DNA of 64,000 nt from PALSA-1006 sp963733265 (GTDB lineage: Bacteria; Pseudomonadota; Gammaproteobacteria; Burkholderiales; Gallionellaceae): the NCBI GenBank assembly GCA_963733265.1, contig CAVTCF010000001.1:930001-994000 (forward strand). The letters are read 5' to 3'. Position 1 is the first letter of the stretch; each line of letters opens with the position of its first letter. The notes beneath the pieces are model-generated. The model had not been told where the DNA came from. It was given only the letters and a program-made list of their open reading frames with translations, and did not search any database. Of the stretch, positions 45,266 through 53,034 are shown piece after piece. The position numbers and the translations under genes were made by a program.

Positions 45266-45891
45266 TACGACTGCTTATTGCTGACGACCATGCTGTTTTA
45301 CGCAGTGGACTAAAACAAATATTTTCACTGGTGCCGGATATTTCTGTAACTGGAGAAGCCTCGAATGGTCTTGACGTTCTGCGATTGATTCAGAACCAAG
45401 AATTTGATTTGTTGTTGTTGGACATGACAATGGATGGAATTAGTGGCGAAGAGCTAATTCGAAAAATTAGGTTGATTAGGTCAACTCTGCCGATATTGAT
45501 GTTGAGCATGCACAGAGTATCGGAAATGGCCATGATTGCGCTCAAGGCCGGAGCTAATGGTTACATAACAAAAGATAGCGAAATGGAAGACTTGCTGGAT
45601 GCAATACGTAAGGTCGCAAGTGGAGGGAAATTTGTCGATCCATTTTTGGCTGAGGAAATTGTCTATAACACAACCTTGCCTATACAAGTCTTGCCTCATC
45701 TATTGCTATCCAGTCGTGAATTTGAGGTATTTCGAATGCTGGTTGCAGGCGTTACCATCAAACAAATTTCAGAGAAGCTTCTCTTAAGTAACAAAACGAT
45801 TAGTACTTATAAGACCAGAATTATGGAAAAGATGAACATTCAAAGTATGGCTGAGTTAGTACGATATGCGGTACAAAACGATTTAAAATAA
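45262..45891 (+). CDS. NarL/FixJ-family response regulator
   Basis: A 209-residue regulator with a receiver domain (phospho-acceptor D54 in LLLLDMTMDG, acidic pair in IADDH, Lys in YITKDSE) and a LuxR-type helix-turn-helix (LLSSREFEVFRMLVAG, ISEKLLLSNKTISTYKTRI). The start overlaps the kinase stop, so the two are a cognate pair. Targets are unknown; a perfect dyad lies just after its stop. Confidence 0.93.
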   Translation: MIRLLIADDHAVLRSGLKQIFSLVPDISVTGEASNGLDVLRLIQNQEFDLLLLDMTMDGISGEELIRKIRLIRSTLPILMLSMHRVSEMAMIALKAGANGYITKDSEMEDLLDAIRKVASGGKFVDPFLAEEIVYNTTLPIQVLPHLLLSSREFEVFRMLVAGVTIKQISEKLLLSNKTISTYKTRIMEKMNIQSMAELVRYAVQNDLK

Positions 45892-45904
45892 TATAACTCA
45901 CCTC

Positions 45905-45932
45905 AGTCATGTAGGAAATCTCCTACATGACT
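45905..45932. promoter_or_regulatory. Perfect 12-bp dyad after the response regulator gene
   Basis: AGTCATGTAGGA (45905-45916) and TCCTACATGACT (45921-45932) form a perfect inverted repeat around AATC. It starts 13 bases after the stop and lacks a T-run, so it is either a terminator hairpin of unusual type or a TAGGA-N4-TCCTA operator for a helix-turn-helix regulator. Confidence 0.5.
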
Positions 45933-46152
45933 GTCATCCTTGCCTTACAAAACTGTCGGAATCAGCCGATAGTATCTTGCTTAATGCCCTATTAGCATGT
46001 CAATCATTGAAATCCTCGGTTATGTTGCGTAACTAACTGTCAGGATAAGCATGATTGATTAAATGTCAGCTTCATTTAAAAGTATTTCCAACAGGCTAAC
46101 GACTTCTGGCAAATTGGAGGGCGGTAGTTGAACAATAATTTTTGCCTTGGGT

Positions 46153-46368
46153 ATGGAGTATAGAGTGACTTGCTTAGATAGAAAATTAGAACTTCAACTC
46201 GAAATATTGACACTTTCAAACAATATTGAAAAGTTCAGTAAATTTGGCTGGAGTACCGAAAGATTGCAAAACAGATTGGATTTTTGTTTTACACAAATTC
46301 AGTCTCATGTGTTGAGGCAAAATATTTATGATGAAAATGCGGCAAATTCAAACTTCGTAAATGTTTAA
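46153..46368 (+). CDS. Small hypothetical protein
   Basis: A 71-residue frame from ATG 46153 (a TTG lies two codons earlier), encoding a charged helical protein with no recognised domain. The region is AT-rich compared with its neighbours and overlaps the next gene by eight bases, which suggests translational coupling. Moderate-to-low certainty that it is expressed. Confidence 0.4.
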   Translation: MEYRVTCLDRKLELQLEILTLSNNIEKFSKFGWSTERLQNRLDFCFTQIQSHVLRQNIYDENAANSNFVNV

Positions 46369-46759
46369 ATATTCAAAACTTATTAAAATATTAGGGATTA
46401 CATTGGACAAAATAATTTTGTACTTGCCAACACTATTATTTTTGTCCGGGTGCGTTACAACCTCAAATCTAACGAACTCTAATACAGTTAACATTAGTAA
46501 AATAAATACGGGTATGACGAAGCAAAGTGTAGAAAAAATATTGGGCATCGAAACAACCATCAACGGCGGAGACACAAAGATCAAGAACCCCTACAGGCGT
46601 GAAACCGTTGATTGCGCTATTGTGGCAGGTATGTGTGAAGTAGATTATTACTATATTGGGCAGCTTGGTGAAAAAGATTGGAATTCAGGAGTAATGCCCA
46701 TAATTTTTAAGAACAATAAAGTGTTGGGAGTCGGTTGGACTTATTTGAGCCGTCAGTGA
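46361..46759 (+). CDS. Small BamE/SmpA-like lipoprotein, uncertain
   Basis: A 132-residue protein with an N-terminal hydrophobic segment ending in lipobox LSGC (Cys near residue 31). The mature part has INTGMTKQSVEKILGIE, which resembles the GMSKEQV-LLG opening of BamE/SmpA-type domains, and ends VGWTYLSRQ. AT-rich base use unlike the neighbours suggests transfer. Function unknown. Confidence 0.6.
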   Translation: MFKYSKLIKILGITLDKIILYLPTLLFLSGCVTTSNLTNSNTVNISKINTGMTKQSVEKILGIETTINGGDTKIKNPYRRETVDCAIVAGMCEVDYYYIGQLGEKDWNSGVMPIIFKNNKVLGVGWTYLSRQ

Positions 46760-46813
46760 GACGGAAAAAGATGGATGAGTGGCCTATTTCGTCCGATACA
46801 CCCGCAAGGGGTT

Positions 46814-46848
46814 TGCTGTGGCTGTAAGGGGCTTAAGCCCCAACAGCA
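46814..46848. repeat. Palindromic repeat between the lipoprotein gene and purB
   Basis: TGCTGT and ACAGCA flank a 14-base perfect palindrome GGGGCTTAAGCCCC (46828-46841). Such CTTAAG-centred palindromes occur as dispersed repeats. It lies between convergent genes. Confidence 0.6.
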
Positions 46849-46898
46849 CACGCTCAATCGGACTCTACCAAGGCATTTTTTCTATTTGATGATCTGGG

Positions 46899-48269
46899 TT
46901 AAATTCTCTTAGCCAGTTCAGCCGCTTTGCCAATGTAACTATCGGGTGAGAGTTGGAACAGTCGCTGCTTTTCTGCTTGGGGTATGTCCAATGCCTCAAT
47001 AAACGCGTGCAGCGAGGTTCTGTTGATGCCATCTTTGCCGCGAGTGAGTTCTTTCAGTTTGTCGTAGGCATTTTCGATGTTGTAACGGCGCATCACAGTT
47101 TGAATGGGCTCAGCCAATACTTCCCAGTTGTTGTTCAAATCTTCGCTCAAACGCTGTGGATTTGCTTCCAGTTTATTGAGTCCTTTCAGACATGACTCAT
47201 ATGCCAACAAAGTGTAGCCGAAGGCAACGCCCATATTACGCAAGACTGTTGAATCGGTGAGGTCGCGCTGCCAGCGGGAGATCGGCAGTTTTTCAGACAA
47301 ATGTTTGAGTAGCGCATTTGCCAAACCGAGATTGCCTTCCGCATTTTCGAAGTCGATCGGATTTACTTTGTGCGGCATGGTGGATGAGCCGACTTCCCCT
47401 GCAACCACTTTCTGTTTGAAATAGCCCAGCGAGATGTAGCCCCAAATGTCACGGTTCAGGTCGATGAGTATAATGTTGGCAGCGGCGAAAGCATCGTAGA
47501 GTTCAGCCATGTAATCGTGCGGCTCTATCTGGATCGTGTAAGGATTAAAAGTTAAGCCACGCTCTTCAACAAAGTGTTTTGCAAAGCTTTCCCAATCAAC
47601 CTCGGGATAAGCGGATAAATGCGCGTTGTAGTTGCCCACCGCACCGTTTATCTTTCCAAGAATCTCGACTTTCTCAATGCGGGAGTAAGCACGGCGCAAA
47701 CGATAAACCACGTTGGCCATTTCTTTACCCAGCGTGCTGGGTGTTGCAGTCTGGCCGTGGGTGCGGCACAACAGGGGCAGATCGGCATGTTGATGGGCAA
47801 TGCTTTGTAACTTGTTGATGATAGTCTGAAGTACAGGCAGCAGTATTTTTTTGCGCGAGTGGCTCAGCATCAGGGCATGGCTCAAGTTGTTGATGTCTTC
47901 CGAGGTACACGCAAAATGAATAAATTCCAGCGCCTTGGCAGTTTCCGGATTGTCAGAAAGCTTGTCGCGCAGCCAATATTCGATTGCTTTGACATCATGG
48001 TTGGTGCGGCTCTCGATGTGTTTTATTTGTTCGGCATCAGCTTCACTGAATTGTGCGGCGAGCTGGTCGAGCTGCGAAATAGTCGCGGCAGAAAATTGTG
48101 GTAGTTCTTTAATGCCGGCTTCCGCACTCAGCGCTTTGAGCCATTCAATTTCAATCAATACACGATACCGGATTAATCCGTATTCACTGAAATATCCGCG
48201 CAAGGGTTCGACCTTGCTGTGATAACGTCCATCAAGAGGGGAAAGTGCAGTAAGCGCTGAGAGAGTCAT
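46899..48269 (-). CDS. purB: Adenylosuccinate lyase PurB
   Basis: Purine enzyme acting at two steps, on SAICAR and on adenylosuccinate. The signature GSSTMPHKVNPIDFENAEGN and the active-site His in RTHGQTATPSTLG are present; 456 residues is the E. coli-type length. Monocistronic on the minus strand, upstream of nothing closely spaced. Confidence 0.96.
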   Translation of the reverse strand: MTLSALTALSPLDGRYHSKVEPLRGYFSEYGLIRYRVLIEIEWLKALSAEAGIKELPQFSAATISQLDQLAAQFSEADAEQIKHIESRTNHDVKAIEYWLRDKLSDNPETAKALEFIHFACTSEDINNLSHALMLSHSRKKILLPVLQTIINKLQSIAHQHADLPLLCRTHGQTATPSTLGKEMANVVYRLRRAYSRIEKVEILGKINGAVGNYNAHLSAYPEVDWESFAKHFVEERGLTFNPYTIQIEPHDYMAELYDAFAAANIILIDLNRDIWGYISLGYFKQKVVAGEVGSSTMPHKVNPIDFENAEGNLGLANALLKHLSEKLPISRWQRDLTDSTVLRNMGVAFGYTLLAYESCLKGLNKLEANPQRLSEDLNNNWEVLAEPIQTVMRRYNIENAYDKLKELTRGKDGINRTSLHAFIEALDIPQAEKQRLFQLSPDSYIGKAAELAKRI

Positions 48270-48321
48270 GTTCGTGTCTTTGTTTGAAAAGTTTCAGGCG
48301 CGCATTTTACGTGAAAGAACG

Positions 48322-49401
48322 TTATTGCGCAGAGTCAGGCGCTGCTGTCTGAAGCAGATGCAATGTACGGGTAGGGAAGGCGATCTCCGCCCCATGTTTG
48401 GAGATGATGCTTGAAACTTCCAGCAAAATTGCTTGTTTGATAGCGTGGAACTGAGTCAGGTTGGTGTTTTTAATCAATGCCTGAAAGACGAAATTAACAG
48501 AAGAGTCGGCGAATTCATTAAAAGCGGCAACAACCGCTTGTTCGGTGTTGGGAGCAGGGTCGATGTCCGGATGGTTTTTCAGCATCGCGAGAACATCCGC
48601 GACAATGACTGGCATCTTTTCCAGATCGTCGTAACGCAGGCCAATGACTTCGCGGATGCGGCGGTGCGACATGCGAGACGGGTTTTCTATCACGATGGAA
48701 GTGAAAAGCGCGTTGGGTACGTAAATCAAGGCCATGTTAGTGGCGCGAATGCGTGTCTGCCGCCAGCCGATATGTTCGACCCTGCCTTCGATTTGTTTTT
48801 CCGGGGAGCGAATTATTTCACCCACGTTGAAAGGGCGATCCAGATGGATCATCAGACCGCCAAAAAAGTTCGCCAACAAATCCTTGGCGGCGAAGCCGAC
48901 AGCGATACCACCCATGCCGCCAAAGGCTAATATGCCGGAAATGCTGAATCCAAATGTCTGCATCACGGTCAGCGCGGCGACGATGATTACCGCAATGCGG
49001 GAAACCTTGCTCAAACCATCTATAGTGGTGCGATCTATTATTTCACCGGACCGGGTTTTCGCCGCAACCACATTATTGGCAAGTTCGCGGATCAGTTTAA
49101 GCAGGAACCACGCGACACAGAGTACGACACCAACATTGCGGACAAGGGGAATGAATTCGAGTAACTGCTCACCCGTCTGCAGGTGAACCAAGTGGAGTGC
49201 GAAAGAAATACCGGATAGCCAAATGAGTACCGGTACCGGTTTGATGGCGGCATTAACAAGAGAGTCATCCCAAACGTTACTGGTACGTGAGGTGATGACT
49301 TTGGCGTGTAGCAATACGCGGCGAACAATGAAGTGTGTCGCGACCGTAGCTACAAACACGAGTATTAAACGGATAATTTCCGGACTTAGATGGATGGACA
49401 T
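48322..49401 (-). CDS. MscS-family mechanosensitive channel
   Basis: A 359-residue inner-membrane channel with about four N-terminal helices and the MscS core: the pore helix region GISGILAFGGMGGIAVGFAAKDLLANFFGG (quoted in part: GGMGGIAVGFAAKDLL) and the beta domain beginning RPFNVGEIIRS. The C-terminal alpha/beta domain ends near TLHLLQTA. It likely releases solutes on hypo-osmotic shock. It lies between purB and mnmA on the same strand. Confidence 0.9.
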   Translation of the reverse strand: MSIHLSPEIIRLILVFVATVATHFIVRRVLLHAKVITSRTSNVWDDSLVNAAIKPVPVLIWLSGISFALHLVHLQTGEQLLEFIPLVRNVGVVLCVAWFLLKLIRELANNVVAAKTRSGEIIDRTTIDGLSKVSRIAVIIVAALTVMQTFGFSISGILAFGGMGGIAVGFAAKDLLANFFGGLMIHLDRPFNVGEIIRSPEKQIEGRVEHIGWRQTRIRATNMALIYVPNALFTSIVIENPSRMSHRRIREVIGLRYDDLEKMPVIVADVLAMLKNHPDIDPAPNTEQAVVAAFNEFADSSVNFVFQALIKNTNLTQFHAIKQAILLEVSSIISKHGAEIAFPTRTLHLLQTAAPDSAQ

Positions 49402-49435
49402 GAAAAATCTTTCATAATTCGTAAGTTCATCGTTG

Positions 49436-50512
49436 TTATTTTATGATGCCTCCGCCCAGGCAGACTTCCCCATCATATACCACGACAGATTGCCCGGGCG
49501 TTACCGCCCACTGCGCCGCATCGAAAGTGAAGAGTGCTGCATCATCAGAGGAGAGTGTAATGTGGCATGCCGCATCCTGTTGGCGATAGCGTGTTTTCGC
49601 GGCATATTTGGCAGAAAGGCCGGGTGCGCTTGTGCTGATCCAATGTATATCAAGAGTATCCAATTGGCGGTTAAGTAGCAAAGGGTGATCGTGCCCTTGC
49701 ACGACGATTAGCTGATTGAGCGCCATGTCTTTTTGTGCGACGAACCAAGGTTCACCGGTCGTTTCGCGCGAGCCGCCGATGCCCAATCCCTGGCGCTGTC
49801 CAATGGTATAGAACGATAGGCCCATATGCTTGCCCACTACTTTGCCCTCCGGAGTGACCATATCGCCGGGCTTGGTTGGCAGGTAGCGATTTAGAAATTC
49901 CCGAAATGGACGCTCGCCAATGAAGCAGATACCAGTACTGTCTTTCTTGGCATGGTTGGAGAGGCCGTGTTCGCGGGCTATGTCACGCACTTGCGATTTG
50001 AGCAGTTGCCCAAGCGGGAACATTGCTTTGGAGAGTTGATGTTGGTTCAGACGGTGCAAAAAATAACTTTGATCTTTGCTGCTGTCTTTGGCTTTTAGTA
50101 ACTGGAAGGAACCACCCACCTCGCGAACTTGCGCGTAATGCCCGGTGGCGATGGTATCCGCGCCCAAGCGAATAGAGTGATCCAGAAAGGCTTTAAATTT
50201 GATTTCCGAGTTGCACAGGATATCGGGGTTGGGTGTACGTCCGGCTTCGTATTCACGCAAAAAATAACTGAACACGCGGTCTTTGTATTCTGCGGCGAAA
50301 TTGACAGCCTCGATGGGAATGCCAATGGTGTCGGCTACTGAAACGGCATCAATCAGGTCTTGTCGAGACGAGCAGTACTCACTGTCGTCGTCATCTTCCC
50401 AATTCTTCATGAATAGGCCGATAACTTCGTAGCCCTGTTGTTTGAGCAATAGTGCTGTTACGGCGGAGTCTACACCGCCGGACATTCCAACAACGACGCA
50501 GTGCTTAGTCAT
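49436..50512 (-). CDS. mnmA: tRNA-specific 2-thiouridylase MnmA
   Basis: Thiolates U34 of tRNA(Lys/Glu/Gln) with sulfur relayed from IscS. The PP-loop is VGMSGGVDSAV, the catalytic cysteines lie in PDILCNSEIKF and TGICFIGERPF, and 358 residues is typical. It overlaps the upstream NUDIX gene by eight bases, a usual pairing in proteobacteria. Confidence 0.96.
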   Translation of the reverse strand: MTKHCVVVGMSGGVDSAVTALLLKQQGYEVIGLFMKNWEDDDDSEYCSSRQDLIDAVSVADTIGIPIEAVNFAAEYKDRVFSYFLREYEAGRTPNPDILCNSEIKFKAFLDHSIRLGADTIATGHYAQVREVGGSFQLLKAKDSSKDQSYFLHRLNQHQLSKAMFPLGQLLKSQVRDIAREHGLSNHAKKDSTGICFIGERPFREFLNRYLPTKPGDMVTPEGKVVGKHMGLSFYTIGQRQGLGIGGSRETTGEPWFVAQKDMALNQLIVVQGHDHPLLLNRQLDTLDIHWISTSAPGLSAKYAAKTRYRQQDAACHITLSSDDAALFTFDAAQWAVTPGQSVVVYDGEVCLGGGIIK

Positions 50513-50951
50513 AATGCGTGAGGATTTCCAGCGGATAGCGTTTTCCTGCCAAATAGTCTTCCACGCAACGCAATATCAAGGGGCTGCGGTGGCGGGGCTG
50601 GGTGGCCCGTATTTCATCCGGTGACATCCAGATGGCATGCACTATCCCCTCGTCCAATTGGCGTTCAGGGTAGTGCGCAATAACGCGACCTCCGAAAGCA
50701 AAACGCAAATAAGTGGTGTCCGCAGTTAGTGAGTGCCAACGGTAAATGCCGATCAGGTATTGCGGCTCAAAGTCACGCGCGGATTCTTCAAGCGCCTCGC
50801 GAGTAACGCCGGCAAGTAGCGACTCATTCGGCTCAAGATGACCCGCAGGCTGGTTGAAAAGCAAACCTTGTGAGGTATGCTCTTCAACCAGTAAAAACTT
50901 GCCATCCTGCTCAATGACAGCAGCAACGGTTACATGTGGTTTCCAAATCAT
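50505..50951 (-). CDS. NUDIX hydrolase (NudJ-like)
   Basis: A 148-residue NUDIX enzyme. The NUDIX box reads GHLEPNESLLAGVTREALEES (G-X5-E-X7-RE-X2-EE, last position S instead of G-containing end), preceded by FLLVEEHTSQGLLFNQPAG, the typical NudJ N-terminal stretch. Substrates may be HMP-PP or nucleoside di-/triphosphates. Co-transcribed with mnmA by overlap. Confidence 0.9.
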   Translation of the reverse strand: MIWKPHVTVAAVIEQDGKFLLVEEHTSQGLLFNQPAGHLEPNESLLAGVTREALEESARDFEPQYLIGIYRWHSLTADTTYLRFAFGGRVIAHYPERQLDEGIVHAIWMSPDEIRATQPRHRSPLILRCVEDYLAGKRYPLEILTHYD

Positions 50952-50973
50952 GGCGCAATTTTATACGAAATGA

Positions 50974-51004
50974 AAAAGGCAGGGGGGACTCCCCTGCCTT
51001 TTCT
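50974..51004 (-). terminator. Strong hairpin terminator for the first Ala-rich gene
   Basis: AAAAGGCAGGGG and CCCCTGCCTTTT form a long GC-rich stem around a short GGA(C)T loop, flanked by A and T runs on both sides, so it can act in either direction. It lies 58 bases after the stop of the small gene 51062-51238 on the minus strand. Confidence 0.85.
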
Positions 51005-51061
51005 AAAGCACCCAAAGATAATTTAGCGATAACTTTCCTTGGTTCTCTATTTGTGTTGCTT

Positions 51062-51238
51062 TTACTTTGCAGTTGCAGCGGCTGGTGCAGATGCGGCTGG
51101 CTTGGCAGCCGGAGCTACAACCTTGGCGGCTGGCTTGGCAGTAGCGGCAGCAGGAGCAGAAGCAGCAGCATCAGCGGCAATAGCAGAGAAGGAAACAGCA
51201 GCGAATGCAGCAGCGATCAGGATAGACAACAGTTTCAT
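51062..51238 (-). CDS. Tiny secreted Ala/Pro-rich protein
   Basis: A 58-residue product: signal peptide MKLLSILIAAAFAAVSFSAIAADA, here cut after AIA-A, then almost only Ala, Pro, Lys, Ser and Val. ATG 51238 was chosen as the start of the signal peptide; longer frames lack one. A conserved leader (GGAGTC before the ATG) and its own terminator surround it. It is a paralogue of the next gene. No known function. Confidence 0.75.
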   Translation of the reverse strand: MKLLSILIAAAFAAVSFSAIAADAAASAPAAATAKPAAKVVAPAAKPAASAPAAATAK

Positions 51239-51340
51239 GTAAGACTCCATTAGTTGGTTTATTAAATATTGACGACACCACGAGTGTCCCGGATTCAACG
51301 CACGATTACCTATTTGGTTGACGTGGTTAAGAAAAAGACG

Positions 51341-51370
51341 AAAAAAAGCAGGGTTACCCCTGCTTTTTTT
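51341..51370 (-). terminator. Bidirectional hairpin terminator between the Ala-rich genes
   Basis: AGCAGGG and CCCTGCT pair around TTAC, with A7 before and T7 after on the plus strand (and the same in reverse). It lies just after the stop of gene 51383-51604 on the minus strand, so the two paralogues are separately terminated. Confidence 0.85.
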
Positions 51371-51382
51371 AACTAAGCAATA

Positions 51383-51604
51383 TTACTTAGCTGCTGCGTC
51401 AGCAGCATCAGCCTTCTTAGCCTTCTTAGCTTTCTTAGCTTTCTTAGCTTTCTTAGCTGGCTTAGCTTCGTCCTTAGCAGGAGCGGCAGCAGCAGGAGCA
51501 GCGGCAGCAGCAGGAGCAGCGGCAGCAGGAGCTGCATCAGCAGCAACAGCAGAGAAAGAAACAATAGCGAATACAGCAGCGATCAATGTGGACAACAGTT
51601 TCAT
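51383..51604 (-). CDS. Tiny secreted Ala/Lys-repeat protein
   Basis: A 73-residue paralogue with nearly the same signal peptide (MKLLSTLIAAVFAIVSFSAV, then AADA) followed by PAAAA repeats and then five KKA units (KKAKKAKKAKKA), ending DAADAAAK. The mature part is strongly basic. Leader and start context match the first copy. Such a polycation could bind nucleic acid, polyphosphate or polysaccharide in the envelope; this is speculation. Confidence 0.75.
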   Translation of the reverse strand: MKLLSTLIAAVFAIVSFSAVAADAAPAAAAPAAAAAPAAAAPAKDEAKPAKKAKKAKKAKKAKKADAADAAAK

Positions 51605-52128
51605 GTGAGACTCCATTTTAGTAGGTTAATAAACGTTTATGACACTACTAGTGTCAGCGGCAATAACGCCCCAACTCCTATTGCGTTGACAAAACAATGC
51701 AATTAATTGTCATCAAGGGATTTCTTGCCACATAAATGCGTGGCAAATACGTGTTAAAATTTCCCGAAAATTGACTTTAAGTAGTGCCGTAAAGCCATTA
51801 TATTATAAAGTTATTTTTTATTTATTGCACGCATGGTTTTAGAAAACTTTTTGATTGAGCCTGAATATTTTGCCGGAATGAACTAAATTACGCAGGTAAA
51901 TTCAGGTGTGATTCTTCAGCAGGTATTAGTTCTTTATGAATTGTTTTGCAGAAAAAATTCTGATGAAGCAGAATTTGGCCTGTGTTAATCTTTAGAAATT
52001 CAATAACGTAAGTCAAAATTTCAAATTCAAGATCAAGCGAGGGAATAGCCAAAGAGGCGATTTATCGGTAGTATAAACATGTTACCGGACATAGGACAAA
52101 CCTATTGCCGGAATTTTTTTGAGAAATT
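51605..52128. other. 524-base AT-rich regulatory spacer before the cytochrome cluster
   Basis: It separates the divergent small gene and the cytochrome operon, so it must hold promoters for both. A TTGACA lies at about 51686-51691, with AT-rich runs following. No terminator, repeat or riboswitch was recognised, and no open frame is convincing. Confidence 0.5.
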
Positions 52129-53034
52129 ATGACCACGCAAACGCAAGCTCAGCCATTTATAGAACGGCGCAAAGTATCCAGACAAAAGCAAGGGAAGGAT
52201 TATGGCTGGCCGCTATTTCTGATCATTGTGACATTGTTGATGATCGCCGGTTATTTCGTATCGAGGGATCACCTATACAAAGCAGGCGACAACATTGGCT
52301 ACAATCTCGGCCTGGTTGGCGGATTGCTGATGGTAACTTTGTTGATCTATCCATTGCGCAAGCGGTGGGGGATATTACAAAACTGGTGGCTGCTTCCAAC
52401 CTGGTTCAAGTGGCACATGATATTTGGAATTATCGGGCCGCTCATAGTCGTATTTCATACCACGTATAGTCTTCGATCAGTCAATGCGATTGTCGCATTT
52501 GTTTGCATGATGCTGGTTTCCGGTAGTGGAATTTTCGGGCGTTTTTTTTACCGGAAGATACACCATGGTCTGTACGGTAGACAATCGACGTTTGAGCAAC
52601 TGCATAACGATTTGCAGGGTTCCGACAAGGTAAAGTCGATTTTTAGCTTTGCGCCGGAACTCCAGCAGAGATTGGTAGATTTTCGTGATTACGTACTAGA
52701 GCCGAAAAGAATTGATAAAGTCAATCCCGTACAATTTTTGACATTGGGATTTCGTTGCAAGATGTTTTCCAGGAAATTGATTGCCGATCTGGAAGATGTG
52801 ATGTATTCAGACGCGACTGCTAAAAAATGGAGTCCGGCCCAGATGAAAGTTCTGGACAAGCTTTTTGACCAAAATAAAGTATTCATCGATAATTACCTTA
52901 GATCGATTCAAGAAATCGCGCAATTCAAAACATACGAATATCTATTTTCTTTATGGCACATTTTCCATGTTCCACTGGTATTTATGTTGGTTTTTAGTGG
53001 CGTCTGGCACGTAATCGCTGTTCATAAATATTAA
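52129..53034 (+). CDS. Inner-membrane protein of the porin-cytochrome cluster, probable heme b/quinone site
   Basis: A 301-residue membrane protein. About five hydrophobic segments occur (residues about 27-45, 60-75, 95-115, 120-138 and 275-298) with a soluble middle part. Histidines lie inside or next to them: FKWHMIFG, VVFHTTYS, LWHIFHVP and VWHVIAVHKY, an arrangement suited to bis-His heme b near a quinone site. A 'conserved inner-membrane protein' is known in PCC3-type clusters of Gallionellaceae. Its stop overlaps the next start. Role in linking the quinone pool to the periplasmic cytochrome is inferred. Confidence 0.75.
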   Translation: MTTQTQAQPFIERRKVSRQKQGKDYGWPLFLIIVTLLMIAGYFVSRDHLYKAGDNIGYNLGLVGGLLMVTLLIYPLRKRWGILQNWWLLPTWFKWHMIFGIIGPLIVVFHTTYSLRSVNAIVAFVCMMLVSGSGIFGRFFYRKIHHGLYGRQSTFEQLHNDLQGSDKVKSIFSFAPELQQRLVDFRDYVLEPKRIDKVNPVQFLTLGFRCKMFSRKLIADLEDVMYSDATAKKWSPAQMKVLDKLFDQNKVFIDNYLRSIQEIAQFKTYEYLFSLWHIFHVPLVFMLVFSGVWHVIAVHKY

